Source of the DNA: a virus
IMG/VR virus record: IMGVR_UViG_3300044742_000225
Span: 1 to 36,400 of that record
Direction: 5' to 3' (one strand)
DNA length: 36,400 nt
Shown here piece by piece: positions 7,353-14,727 of the stretch. Within the stretch, counting starts at the first letter, position 1; each line of letters starts with the position of its first letter. The position numbers and the translations under genes are program-made. Under the pieces are notes generated by a model. It made no database searches and was not told where the DNA came from. It saw only the letters and a program-made list of their open reading frames with translations.

Positions 7353-8136
7353 TGGGGTGGTTCTCCACGCCGCGGGACCGGGCGCGCTGTCGCGCCTGGT
7401 ACAGGGCTAACCGAACGCGCAGACTCTCGGCCGCGTTGCCTTCCGGCGCCTCAGCCGCGCGTGCCGCGCTCAGAATCGCCTCGATCCGTGCCTGAGAACC
7501 TTTCAGTTCTTCGTCCAGCAACGTGAGGACATCGATGTGGGCTTGGCTGAGCTTTCGCTCGTCCTCGACCCGGCGGGAAAACAAGGCTTCCGCCTCGTCT
7601 GCTCCCAGCAGCAACGCTGCCTTGACCTGTGCGATCAACTCCTCGAACGGGACATTCAGGTCGATGCCGTGCTTGACGCTCGTCACCTGGGCCTGCTCGT
7701 TCATCGGGATGCTGACCACCGAGTTTTCGAGAAGGTCGACGGACTTCAGCAGTCGCGTCTCGCCTTCCTCGCGCCATTCCCACTCCTGGGGGATGTAGCC
7801 GATGCTCATCGAGCGCACGGCGCCACGTTTCAGCAGTTTGTAGGCGTCCGAGCCGCGCTGGGTGTCGATCAGTTCCCACGTGCCGAGCAGGCCGCGGCGA
7901 TCCGACTTCAAGGACTGCTCGATGCCGATCGGCTCGCGCATGTCGTGCTGCCAGAGCAATGGCCGCCAGGTGCGCGACTTCAGCGTCATCTCGAACGCTT
8001 TCGGGTCGATGACGTCGCCGCCGTGATCGCGGTTGTTGTACGTGCTCGCGTAGGCCGAAAAAACCCACCCGTCCTCGCCCGCCTTCAGGTCGTAGTCTTC
8101 CAGCGGGACAGCCAGAAACTGCTTGTGCTCAGCCAT
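7312..8136 (-). CDS. HK97-family prohead protease
   Basis: A 274-residue serine protease of the herpesvirus-assemblin fold that trims capsid precursors during head maturation. Visible: FSAYASTYNNRDHGGDVIDPKAF, catalytic His in LLWQHD (His64), Ser in RSMSIGY (Ser111) and ENSVVSIP (Glu137). The C-terminal third is a charged helical tail, which may include scaffold function. It lies directly upstream of the capsid gene, the usual order. Confidence 0.94.
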   Translation of the reverse strand: MAEHKQFLAVPLEDYDLKAGEDGWVFSAYASTYNNRDHGGDVIDPKAFEMTLKSRTWRPLLWQHDMREPIGIEQSLKSDRRGLLGTWELIDTQRGSDAYKLLKRGAVRSMSIGYIPQEWEWREEGETRLLKSVDLLENSVVSIPMNEQAQVTSVKHGIDLNVPFEELIAQVKAALLLGADEAEALFSRRVEDERKLSQAHIDVLTLLDEELKGSQARIEAILSAARAAEAPEGNAAESLRVRLALYQARQRARSRGVENHPNVHESGRSPEGDR

Positions 8137-8178
8137 CGCGGCTCCTTCTTCTCGTCCCGTCAGGCGGGGAAAGTTGGG

Positions 8179-8559
8179 TTAGGCCGCCATAGGCAACCTC
8201 GGCTGACAGCCACATCCGGCCATCTGCCATCTGGACTGAACTAATGTCTTCGCGACAGATTCCATGCGCTGATGGCACACGTCGTGTACCGCCGCGAGAT
8301 CGCTCGCTTCTTCGTAGTTCGTGTTATCGCGGTAGAGGTGGTGTAACTGCGCGTAGCGATACGACAGCGGCTGGTCGCAGTAGAAGCAGGTGTAACCCTG
8401 CCGATGCAAGGCTTCACGGCGTTGCTGCGCCCGACGCTTGTAATTCCCCTGCCATAGCCGGTAGCACGCCCGATCAAAGGACCAGCGGTCTGGTCGCAGG
8501 CGAAACTCAGGCTCGTCGAAGAGGTGCTGCTGCCGAGGTCTGACCAATGCGATCGCCAT
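8179..8559 (-). CDS. HNH endonuclease
   Basis: A 126-residue nuclease with the zinc-framed HNH pattern CFYCDQ, LHHLYR, then VCHQRM (about residues 57-99). ATG at 8559 follows GGAG by 7 nt, which decides the start. HNH proteins near terminase and portal genes often assist DNA packaging; a free-standing homing nuclease is the alternative. It sits between the protease and a small helical protein gene. Confidence 0.85.
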   Translation of the reverse strand: MAIALVRPRQQHLFDEPEFRLRPDRWSFDRACYRLWQGNYKRRAQQRREALHRQGYTCFYCDQPLSYRYAQLHHLYRDNTNYEEASDLAAVHDVCHQRMESVAKTLVQSRWQMAGCGCQPRLPMAA

Positions 8560-8637
8560 GATGATCTCCAGCGACGCGCCATGTAGACATCGCAACCCGC
8601 AAGCGAGCCATGTCTCGGTGGGCGCACGTCACGAGAT

Positions 8638-8671
8638 CACCGTGCCCATTGCATCCACGAGTTGCACGGTG
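8638..8671. other. Inverted repeat in the leader of the HNH gene
   Basis: CACCGTGC (8638-8645) and GCACGGTG (8664-8671) form a perfect 8-bp stem with an 18-nt loop. It lies in the 120-bp gap upstream of the HNH gene, just after the stop of the preceding minus-strand gene. No T-run follows. The gap holds nothing else I can recognise. Confidence 0.4.
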
Positions 8672-8679
8672 AAATACGG

Positions 8680-8904
8680 CTAATCGCGGTGGTCTTTACG
8701 TTGCTCCTCCTCCACAAGTCTCAGAGCCTGGGCCTCCCTCACTATGTCTTTGTGCCTAAGCCCGTACTGCTTCAATGCCTTTTTACGCAGATGGTCTTCG
8801 TCGTAGACAAGGTCCTCGGCAAGACGGTGAAACGTCGGCCACACCCCTTTATCAAGTAGAAGCTTCGCCCGACGAATGATGAGTGTGACCTCGTCCACGA
8901 GCAC
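8680..8904 (-). CDS. Small helical protein, unknown
   Basis: About 74 residues, highly charged and predicted helical: LIIRRAKLLLDKGVWPTFHRLAEDL then HLRKKALKQYGLRHKDIVREAQAL. The pattern could be a helix-turn-helix (DEDHLRKKALKQYGL) but it is not a family I recognise. The start is ambiguous between GTG 8904 and GTG 8898; the G-rich AAGGGGG just upstream favours 8898. It lies between a glycosyltransferase and the HNH gene. Confidence 0.55.
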   Translation of the reverse strand: MLVDEVTLIIRRAKLLLDKGVWPTFHRLAEDLVYDEDHLRKKALKQYGLRHKDIVREAQALRLVEEEQRKDHRD

Positions 8905-8925
8905 CCCCCTTCTTCTCTAATCCCG

Positions 8926-10032
8926 TCAGGCGGGCAGTGCGAGCTGAGGTCGCGACCGGAAACGGTCGACGGCGTCTGCCCACGCATCGAGCCATCGCCA
9001 CCAGTTCGCATGGAGGCTGTGCTCGGTCACGACCTTGCGTCGTGCGTTACGGCGGATGGACCGTCGCAACGTTTCGTCTTCAATCAGTCGTCCGATCTGC
9101 TCGGCCCACTCTTGAGAGGTCTCGGCCACGAGCGCGTCTTTTCCGTCCGTGACCTCGCGGCCGTACAGCGTTGGGCTGACGACGCAGGCGGATCGGGCCA
9201 TCGTGAACTCGTACCACTTGATGCAGGTCTTCGCGGTGTTGAACACCAGCGGCGCGACCGCACAGCAGGCGATATCCGTGTTGAGCATGGCCCGCGGGTA
9301 CTCCTGAAGCGGCAGCCACGGCAGCGTGTGGCGGCGATCAGCGGGGATGCTGTCGTTCAGCGGCTTCGGGATGTAGCCCTGGATAACGAAGTTCACATGC
9401 GGGTAGCGTTTCGCGACGATTGCCCAGGCTTCCGCGAGCGGGAGAATGTCGGCATGCTCGCGCTGTCCACCGGCCCAGCCCACGGTCAGCGGCGGGATGA
9501 CGCGCTTGACACCGCGGAGGACTTCCTTGAACCAGCGTGTATCGATCGCGTTGGGGATCGTGTAGACGGGAATATGGCTCGGCGCGTACCGCCTGACGAC
9601 CGTGGCGAGGCGAGGGCTGGAGACGGTGACGCCGTCGCACTTCGCGAGCAGGCGGATGCGCTCGTTGCGTTCCCATTCGAGCGCGTCGAAGCCCTTGGCG
9701 CGTTCCTTCTCGAAGACGCGCATCTGCCGCTCGACGATCCGAGGACTGTAGAAGTCATCGTCAGCCTCGTAGATCCAGGCGAGCCCGGCGCGGTGGATGG
9801 CGTTGATCCAACGGTCGCCTATCTTGTCGACCGGCCAGACGATGCGCGGGGTGATGACGGCGTCGTAACGCCCCTGTGCGATGAGCGGCAGGACTTTGTC
9901 GGATTGGTCCTTGTGCGCCCACTCAGCGATGTAGCCGCGGCGTTCGAGTTCCTCAAAGGGCTGCCACACACGCCAGAGGCTGCACCCCGTCTCGTCGCCC
10001 GTTATGGCAAGAACGCGCGGGGCTTCGGGCAC
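8926..10032 (-). CDS. GT-B-type glycosyltransferase (family 4-like)
   Basis: A 368-residue protein. The N-terminal half opens VLAITGDETGCSLWRVWQP, as in glycosyltransferases that act within phage or surface-glycan loci. The second half has the GT-B donor domain: IPNAIDTRWF, LTVGWAGGQREHADILPL, VNFVIQGYIPKPLND, then KTCIKWYEFTMARSACVVSP and a C-terminal LIEDETLRRSIRRNARR helix. It sits among head genes, 3 kb from the main glycan cluster, so it may act on the virion or the host surface. Its ATG follows the preceding stop directly. Confidence 0.85.
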   Translation of the reverse strand: MPEAPRVLAITGDETGCSLWRVWQPFEELERRGYIAEWAHKDQSDKVLPLIAQGRYDAVITPRIVWPVDKIGDRWINAIHRAGLAWIYEADDDFYSPRIVERQMRVFEKERAKGFDALEWERNERIRLLAKCDGVTVSSPRLATVVRRYAPSHIPVYTIPNAIDTRWFKEVLRGVKRVIPPLTVGWAGGQREHADILPLAEAWAIVAKRYPHVNFVIQGYIPKPLNDSIPADRRHTLPWLPLQEYPRAMLNTDIACCAVAPLVFNTAKTCIKWYEFTMARSACVVSPTLYGREVTDGKDALVAETSQEWAEQIGRLIEDETLRRSIRRNARRKVVTEHSLHANWWRWLDAWADAVDRFRSRPQLALPA

Positions 10033-10560
10033 TCAGCGCAGCGCAGCAGCGGTCTGGAGCAGCAGGCCCTCGGCTTTAGCGACCCTGGCGGCGTGCTCGG
10101 CCTGCAACTGCATGACGCCTTGCTTGGCATCGCTGATCGTGTCGACGATCTGGGCACGTAACTGGTCGTTCTCGGCCTGCAACCCGTCGTTGCGCGCCAT
10201 CGCCTCGGTCAGGTGCTGCTCGACCCGACGCAGGGCCAGGTCGCGCTCGTCGTTCCCTTCGCGCAGCCGCTTCATCTCAGCCTTCGCGTACACGCCGCGC
10301 TTGATATCGCCCCAACGGTCGCGGATCGCCTTGCAGGCGGCAACGAGGTCGATGGTGTCGTCTTCCAGCGCGGGGTTGTCCCGGCACACGTCGAGGGCTT
10401 CCGCGATGATGCGCCGCTGCGTGAGCACCTCGCGCACAAGGAGCGACACGTCGGACGGATACCAGGCGCGCAGGCCCTCGTCGTTGAGCGGCACGCGCAG
10501 GCGCCCGTGGATGTCGTTCAGTTGAGCGTCGCTGAGACGGATGTCGGTCACTGTTGGCAT
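10033..10560 (-). CDS. Coiled-coil protein
   Basis: A 175-residue protein. The C-terminal 80 residues are a long heptad-like helix (MKRLREGNDERDLALRRVEQHLTEAMARNDGLQAEND), the N-terminal part is mixed. It lies between the MuF-like head gene and a glycosyltransferase, so a scaffold-like or assembly role is possible but unproven. No family recognised. Confidence 0.65.
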   Translation of the reverse strand: MPTVTDIRLSDAQLNDIHGRLRVPLNDEGLRAWYPSDVSLLVREVLTQRRIIAEALDVCRDNPALEDDTIDLVAACKAIRDRWGDIKRGVYAKAEMKRLREGNDERDLALRRVEQHLTEAMARNDGLQAENDQLRAQIVDTISDAKQGVMQLQAEHAARVAKAEGLLLQTAAALR

Positions 10561-10567
10561 CGGGGAA

Positions 10568-11137
10568 TCAAAGCTCCGAGAACACAGGGGTAATCGTGAG
10601 GCGGCAGTTCGGGTGGTTCATCTCGGGCGGGTTATCAAGCGGGTAGATACGCCCGTTTCTGGACGCACAGGGCGCGTCCCAGTCGCCATCGGCCGCGCGA
10701 TAGCCCGTGACGCCACCCAATGCGCGGAAGCGGTCTACGTTGGCCCGCAGCATGGCGTGTTGCAGTTCTGTGCGGGCGACCGTTTCGCTCCTGCGCGCCC
10801 AGGTCCGCTCGAATAGTCCCTCGATGCCGGGGTAGCTGCCGTCCGTGGTGCCGTAGGCGATCTCGCGCACGGTGAGGCCGCGGCGCGTACCCTCCGCGAT
10901 CACCGCGGATATGGCGAACTGGGTTGTCGTGTCGACCTGCACGGCCCGCGCGCGTGCTTCGAGCAGCATGTGGCGGATGGCAACGTTGTCAGGCGGCGGG
11001 ATGTTTCTGCCGTACGCCTTGGTGAGCAATCCGTGAACGGCCCGCAGCATGCCGCCGTACCGCCCGAAGAAAAGATTCGTCAGCGAGGCCCGTTCGAGTT
11101 CGGCATCCCAGACGAGCGGCGCCTTGAGTTCCAACAC
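10568..11137 (-). CDS. Phage head morphogenesis protein (Mu gpF/SPP1 gp7-like)
   Basis: A 189-residue minor head protein. The C-terminal domain shows VARTELQHAMLRANVDRFRALGG and the terminal HPNCRLTITPVF motif typical of the Mu gpF family, with ASRNGRIYPL between. It usually follows the portal gene and joins a few copies to the portal region of the procapsid. Here cassette B separates it from the portal. GTG at 11137 is taken as start; it lies just after the palindrome at 11139. Confidence 0.87.
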   Translation of the reverse strand: MLELKAPLVWDAELERASLTNLFFGRYGGMLRAVHGLLTKAYGRNIPPPDNVAIRHMLLEARARAVQVDTTTQFAISAVIAEGTRRGLTVREIAYGTTDGSYPGIEGLFERTWARRSETVARTELQHAMLRANVDRFRALGGVTGYRAADGDWDAPCASRNGRIYPLDNPPEMNHPNCRLTITPVFSEL

Positions 11138-11138
11138 T

Positions 11139-11148
11139 ATGCCGGCAT
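11139..11148. repeat. Cassette boundary palindrome ATGCCGGCAT (B)
   Basis: Perfect copy of the 10-bp palindrome, 16 bp upstream of the -35 of cassette B and 2 bp from the start of the minus-strand MuF-like gene. Confidence 0.7.
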
Positions 11149-11164
11149 CCTGCTTGATAATGTC

Positions 11165-11193
11165 TTGCGCCCCTTGATTTCGTATGCTAATAT
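11165..11193 (+). promoter_or_regulatory. Leaderless promoter B with CTTGAT/ATCAAG repeats
   Basis: TTGCGC (11165-11170, weak -35), 17 bp, TAATAT (11188-11193), 6 bp, ATG at 11200. CTTGAT occurs at 11153 and 11173 and its inverse ATCAAG at 11192-11197, overlapping the promoter. The stretch CTTGATTTCG is also found in promoter F, whose cassette encodes a related GAGRKP protein, so these are probable operators. Confidence 0.7.
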
Positions 11194-11199
11194 CAAGTT

Positions 11200-11361
11200 A
11201 TGGCACTGAAGTGGATCGCAGCAAAGGTCACCGACATGCCCCGAACGTGCGCCTACTGCCACAAGGCTGTTCAGCCGGGCGAGACGTACCGCATGGGCAC
11301 GAACGACTCGCAGCCCACGACAAAGGTCGCCATCCACAAGTCCTGCTACGAGGTGAAGTGA
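11200..11361 (+). CDS. Zinc-ribbon microprotein, first gene of cassette B
   Basis: A 53-residue protein (MALKWIAAKV start) with CAYCHKAVQPGE and, 25 residues on, HKSCYEVK: a CxxC...HxxC zinc-binding pattern. It begins exactly 6 bp after the -10 box, with no room for a ribosome site. The next gene starts in its stop codon (TGATG). Function unknown; a single zinc ribbon this small may bind nucleic acid or a protein partner. Confidence 0.72.
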   Translation: MALKWIAAKVTDMPRTCAYCHKAVQPGETYRMGTNDSQPTTKVAIHKSCYEVK

Positions 11362-11561
11362 TGGCCCAGGTCAAGATCCATCCGAAGAACGTCGGGAAGT
11401 CAGTTCGCTTCAGCACGAAGCGCGGCGACAAGCGAACAGAGACGATTGGTCAAATCGTCCGGTTCCGTGGCGCGGCGCACGCATTCGTGGGCTACCACAC
11501 CGCCGCCGGTCACTACGGCGTAACGTGCCTTCCGCTATCCGCATTGGAGTACACAAGATGA
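11361..11561 (+). CDS. Small basic protein, cassette B
   Basis: A 66-residue basic protein (VKIHPKNVGKSVRFSTKRGDKR) with alternating hydrophobic segments (IGQIVRFRGAAHAFVGYH) that suggest a small SH3-like beta-barrel. Coupled to the genes on both sides by TGATG and ATGA overlaps. No family recognised. Confidence 0.65.
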   Translation: MAQVKIHPKNVGKSVRFSTKRGDKRTETIGQIVRFRGAAHAFVGYHTAAGHYGVTCLPLSALEYTR

Positions 11562-11743
11562 CCGAGGCTGATGCTCAGGTAACGCTCGTGGGACATGATG
11601 GGTCTATTGACCAGAGTGACGCCGGCTGGCAATTCGAGTGCGAGTGCGGATGGATCAGCGGTCGGCTGCGCGAGTATGCCTGGGCCGAGCGATCCCGTAG
11701 TCTGCATGTAGAAGCAACGCGGCGATGGCTAGAGAACTCATGA
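11558..11743 (+). CDS. Small Cys-containing protein, cassette B
   Basis: A 61-residue protein with FECECGWISG in the middle and a basic helical C-terminus (SLHVEATRRWLENS). The CxCxW pattern plus a later His may bind metal. ATG at 11558 overlaps the upstream stop (ATGA), and the next ATG overlaps this stop. Function unknown. Confidence 0.65.
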   Translation: MTEADAQVTLVGHDGSIDQSDAGWQFECECGWISGRLREYAWAERSRSLHVEATRRWLENS

Positions 11744-11949
11744 CACACGGTGGCCGGCGCAATGGGGCAGGGCGAAAACCGCGCGATGGCGGCGCCGTAC
11801 GTCGGTCTTACCGTCTCGAACCGAGGTACATCACAATCATCACCCAATGGCGTGAGGCACACGCCTGCGCGTCGGAGACGGATGCGTTACGACAGATCCT
11901 CGATATAGTCGCGCCGCTGCACGCTTCAGCGGGTTGTGCCATTGACTAG
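11740..11949 (+). CDS. GAGRKP / ribbon-helix-helix-like protein, last gene of cassette B
   Basis: A 69-residue protein opening THGGRRNGAGRKPRDGG, a basic glycine-rich arm common at the N-terminus of phage DNA-binding proteins, then a strand (RRSYRLEPRY) and two helices (ITIITQWREAHAC, ETDALRQILDIV) as in ribbon-helix-helix folds. Paralogues are at 14291-14500 and 35402-35611. It is the likely regulator of its cassette. ATGA overlap fixes the start; the 3' end overlaps the convergent portal gene by 24 nt. Confidence 0.75.
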   Translation: MTHGGRRNGAGRKPRDGGAVRRSYRLEPRYITIITQWREAHACASETDALRQILDIVAPLHASAGCAID

Positions 11950-13392
11950 CGCACGCTGGATACGGCGCTTCTGCTCGTTCTGAAGTTTTCTCAGGTCTTC
12001 CTCGAACAGCACCGAGCCTTCATCCACAAGCATCTGCATCCAATCGTCCCACTGCGGCCCCTTCGCCTCAGCCATGCGACGCTTCTCGGGCGGCATGGCG
12101 TCCTGACCGCCCTCGGGCGGCATGGATTCTTGTCCTGGCGGCGTAGGAGCGGGTTCTGGTGCGAACTCGGCGCCCTTGCCCTCCGGCATCGGCGGCAGGC
12201 CAACCTCGGCACGGGCCTCGTCAGGGAAGATCCATTTCGCCTTCACGGCCTCGGTGAGCCGCTTGTACTTGGCGTCCATGTCCTCCTGGAGCGCGGCGAC
12301 CTCGGTCAGGTCGTGGGCGATGATGATGGACTTGTCGTCCGTGAACTCGCGTTTGAGTTGCTTGTTCCACTTCGCCTCGTCCATCTGCCACAGCGGCAGC
12401 AGTTTGACCTCGGTGAAGTTCTCGCGCATCTGGCGAGCGGAGGCGAAGTTGCTCGTCTGCTCCAGGCCCACGCCCAGCCCGGCGAGGCTGGCAGGCACGC
12501 CCATGACCGCGGCGATCCTCGTCTCGGGGAAGTCGTGGAGGGCCTTGAGGTTCAACTGCTCGGGCGACCAGCCGAACTGTTCCATCGTGGCGCCGCCGGT
12601 GGTGACCGCGACCTTGCCGCTGTTGGGGCCGCGGAAGGCGTTCTGCGTGCGCTGCTTCATCAGTTCGATCGCCTCGGGCGGCGGCGCGGCACTTTCGGGC
12701 AGGCTGAGCACCAGGCCCGGTACGCCGAAGTTGGTGAGCAGCGTATCCGCGAAGGCAGTTGCCTCGGCGTCTGAGGCGATCTCGCGGATCAGCCGCTTCA
12801 GCGGAGAGAGCCCCTTGCGGTGGTCGCGATCGTCCACGCCAAGTTTGAAATGCATGACGTTCTCGACGGGGATCTTTTCGTAGTCGCCGTCAGCGCGCTG
12901 GTACTTGTAGTAGTCGATGAAGTTCTGGCTGTCGCGTTCCGTCCAGGGGCCGATGCGGGACGGGCTGACGGGCCAGAGTTCGACCACCTCGCCCGTGCGT
13001 TCGTTCCCCGAGCGCGCCTTGACAAGGTAGGCGTTGCCATCGCAGTGGCGGGCGTAGGCAAGCCACCAGCGGATTTCGGCCATGTCCAGGCTCGGGTTCG
13101 GATCGTCGAGCAGTTCCTGCAACGGGTTGGGCGGCATGAGGTTGCGCTCGCCGTCCGTCTGGACCTTGAACGTACGCAGGGGCGGCTCGATGCTGGCGTA
13201 GGCGAGCACCATGAGGCAGGCGAACACCGCGGAGTTGGCGTCACCATGGCCGCTGCCCTCGTACGGCTGCGTGTTGGCCGTATAGACGAGATGGTTGACG
13301 TACTGCCAGTTCGTCGAGGGATCAGCCGGGCTGAACTTCTGCTCAACGCCGACGAGGTCGTTACCGCGCAGGTAGTCCCAGGCACGGGTCAG
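11926..13392 (-). CDS. Phage portal protein (HK97 family) with a non-canonical start
   Basis: The portal ring through which DNA enters the head. Visible motifs: ACLMVLAYASIEPPLRTF, WWLAYARHCDGNAYLVK, VMHFKLGVDDRDHRKGLSPL, FGVPGLVLSLPE, IAAVMGVPASLAGLG and SNFASARQMRENF, all typical of HK97-type portals; the C-terminus is proline-rich. The frame stays open and portal-like upstream of the first canonical codon (GTG 13227) to about 13407, with no ATG, GTG or TTG. I use CTG at 13392, which overlaps the upstream stop as CTGA, the same geometry as other gene pairs here; ATC at 13407, 8 nt after GGAGG, is an alternative. About 488 residues. Confidence 0.93.
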   Translation of the reverse strand: MTRAWDYLRGNDLVGVEQKFSPADPSTNWQYVNHLVYTANTQPYEGSGHGDANSAVFACLMVLAYASIEPPLRTFKVQTDGERNLMPPNPLQELLDDPNPSLDMAEIRWWLAYARHCDGNAYLVKARSGNERTGEVVELWPVSPSRIGPWTERDSQNFIDYYKYQRADGDYEKIPVENVMHFKLGVDDRDHRKGLSPLKRLIREIASDAEATAFADTLLTNFGVPGLVLSLPESAAPPPEAIELMKQRTQNAFRGPNSGKVAVTTGGATMEQFGWSPEQLNLKALHDFPETRIAAVMGVPASLAGLGVGLEQTSNFASARQMRENFTEVKLLPLWQMDEAKWNKQLKREFTDDKSIIIAHDLTEVAALQEDMDAKYKRLTEAVKAKWIFPDEARAEVGLPPMPEGKGAEFAPEPAPTPPGQESMPPEGGQDAMPPEKRRMAEAKGPQWDDWMQMLVDEGSVLFEEDLRKLQNEQKRRIQRALVNGTTR

Positions 13393-13589
13393 GAGGTTTG
13401 CGATGCCCGTGTCCTCCGCAGGGTGGACGGCTTCTCGACGAGCCGGTGGTAGGTGGGCCAGCCGTGGCCGTAGAACGGATGCGCGCGGTCTTCCTCCAGG
13501 CGCGCATCGAGCTGGTCAGCCAACCAGCAGAGCCGGCAACAGGTGCTGCAACACTCGACGATCTTGTCGTGGTCGCAGTATGCCGGCAT
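13389..13589 (-). CDS. Small Cys-rich protein before the portal gene
   Basis: A 66-residue protein: CDHDKIVECCSTCCRLCW near the N-terminus holds six cysteines and a His that could bind zinc; the rest is basic. It starts at the ATG of the boundary palindrome (ATGCCGGCA reads Met-Pro-Ala) and its stop overlaps the inferred CTG start of the portal gene, which argues that it is translated. Function unknown. Confidence 0.6.
   Translation of the reverse strand: MPAYCDHDKIVECCSTCCRLCWLADQLDARLEEDRAHPFYGHGWPTYHRLVEKPSTLRRTRASQTS
13580..13589. repeat. Cassette boundary palindrome ATGCCGGCAT (C)
   Basis: Perfect copy of the palindrome, 15 bp upstream of the -35 of cassette C. It forms the first codons of the minus-strand Cys-rich gene. 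Confidence 0.7.
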
Positions 13590-13604
13590 TCGGTTGATTC
13601 CCTA

Positions 13605-13633
13605 TTGACATACCTAGGCTGATAGGCTATCGT
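13605..13633 (+). promoter_or_regulatory. Leaderless promoter C with TAGGCT direct repeats
   Basis: TTGACA (13605-13610), 17 bp, TATCGT (13628-13633), 6 bp, ATG at 13640. The spacer contains TAGGCT twice (13615-13620 and 13623-13628), 8 bp apart, and CCTAGG; these are candidate binding sites for the GAGRKP protein of this cassette. The upstream GATTCCCTA matches promoter A. Confidence 0.75.
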
Positions 13634-13639
13634 TCATTC

Positions 13640-13903
13640 ATGCAGAACACCCCGACGATCCGCAAGGGCAACCGAGTCGAGACAAGCGGCGAGGGCCGCA
13701 CCGCACGCTGGCCGCATGGCACCGCAACCGTCACCATGGTCCGCAAGAACCGCGTCTACGTCGTCTGGGACGGCACGCACTTCGAGGACGAGATGGAAGC
13801 CCGCGAGGTACGCCCCATCACCCCCGCCGCACACCGCCACATGTACCGCGACCACTCCGGCCGCGTCATCCAGGGCACCAAGTGCTACACGGACCACAAC
13901 TGA
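13640..13903 (+). CDS. Small beta-rich protein, first gene of cassette C
   Basis: An 87-residue basic protein. IRKGNRVETSGEGRTARW then ATVTMVRKNRVYVVWDG resembles a small KOW/SH3-like barrel; the C-terminus has a few His and one Cys. Unlike the other first genes it lacks a clear zinc ribbon. It starts 6 bp after the -10. Its first 12 bases, ATGCAGAACACC, are the same as those of the genes at 13903 and 32945. Confidence 0.72.
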   Translation: MQNTPTIRKGNRVETSGEGRTARWPHGTATVTMVRKNRVYVVWDGTHFEDEMEAREVRPITPAAHRHMYRDHSGRVIQGTKCYTDHN

Positions 13904-14133
13904 TGCAGAACACCATCATCGAGACAGGCACCTACAAGTGCGGCTGTACAGCCCGCGTCTTCGGCCAGAGCCCAGCCTCGCGCTACCAGACCATCGTCGA
14001 GATGGCGCATCAACTCTGCCGCCGCCACACGATGAAACAGATCCGCGAAGACGAGTTCGACACCAACGTCTCTGATATCCCGATGTACTGGTCCGAGGCG
14101 CTCGGCAAGTACGTCACGATCCCGGAGGACTGA
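13903..14133 (+). CDS. Small Cys-containing protein, cassette C
   Basis: A 76-residue protein with YKCGCTARVFGQ and a later CRRHTMKQ, a possible CxC...CxxH metal site. It shares the start ATGCAGAACACC with its upstream neighbour and overlaps it (TGATG). Function unknown. Confidence 0.68.
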   Translation: MQNTIIETGTYKCGCTARVFGQSPASRYQTIVEMAHQLCRRHTMKQIREDEFDTNVSDIPMYWSEALGKYVTIPED

Positions 14134-14291
14134 TGAACCAGAGCATCCTCGCCGCGAAAGACGGCGTCCACATCATCCGCGGCTGCGACGGCTTCGCCGT
14201 CTACTGCGAACGCTGCGACCGCGAGATCGGCCGCATCCGCCAGACACTTCAGGCCGCCGTCTGCGACCGCCTGATGCACGTCCACAACTGA
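14133..14291 (+). CDS. Zinc-ribbon microprotein, cassette C
   Basis: A 52-residue protein: FAVYCERCDREIGR followed by AAVCDRLMHVHN, a CxxC...CxxxxxHxH zinc-binding pattern close to that of other small zinc proteins here. Start and stop overlap the neighbours as TGATG. Function unknown. Confidence 0.7.
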   Translation: MNQSILAAKDGVHIIRGCDGFAVYCERCDREIGRIRQTLQAAVCDRLMHVHN

Positions 14292-14500
14292 TGCCCGCCG
14301 GAGGCTACCGCGCAGGCAGCGGGCGCAAACCAGCGGAACCGGGCGGGCGCGATATCGCGTTCCGCCTCTACCCGCGTCACGTCGCCCTGATCGACCGCTA
14401 CGCTCGCACGCAGGCCGGTACGGACAACCGATCAGCCGCCCTGCGCCACATGATCGAACGTCTATCGGCTAATCAATGGCAGAACGAGGAGAAGGACTGA
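14291..14500 (+). CDS. GAGRKP / ribbon-helix-helix-like protein, cassette C
   Basis: A 69-residue paralogue of the proteins at 11740 and 35402. PAGGYRAGSGRKPAEPGG is the basic glycine arm; DIAFRLYPRHVALIDRYAR and NRSAALRHMIERL give the strand-helix-helix of a ribbon-helix-helix protein. Probable DNA-binding regulator of this cassette. Here two more genes follow it, unlike in B and F. Confidence 0.75.
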   Translation: MPAGGYRAGSGRKPAEPGGRDIAFRLYPRHVALIDRYARTQAGTDNRSAALRHMIERLSANQWQNEEKD

Positions 14501-14727
14501 TGAGCAACCTTGGAACGATTCGGAAGCGTGCCGAGACACTGGGCGCGTCAATCGACGAAACTGATTGCTCCTGGGATCTGTGGGCACCGGATGGTCAGGT
14601 ATGGGCTTCCAGCGGCGATAGGGTCATCACGGTGAACTTCGCCTCGCCATGGGGCGAGACATGGAAGCGCGATGCTGCACGAGATGCCCTCGCCCAGATG
14701 GAGAAGGGGCTGGCCCCTGATGCCTGA
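14500..14727 (+). CDS. Small protein of unknown function, cassette C
   Basis: A 75-residue protein: an N-terminal helix (LGTIRKRAETLGASI), then a beta-rich WDLWAPDGQVWASSGDRVITVNF segment and a C-terminal helix. ATG at 14500 overlaps the upstream stop (TGATG), so an in-frame ATG 24 nt upstream is rejected. No family recognised. Confidence 0.65.
   Translation: MSNLGTIRKRAETLGASIDETDCSWDLWAPDGQVWASSGDRVITVNFASPWGETWKRDAARDALAQMEKGLAPDA

Noticed and set aside
9010-10161. Long plus-strand frame of 383 codons
   Set aside because: Antisense to the GT-B glycosyltransferase, whose motifs are clear; composition is typical of a shadow frame.
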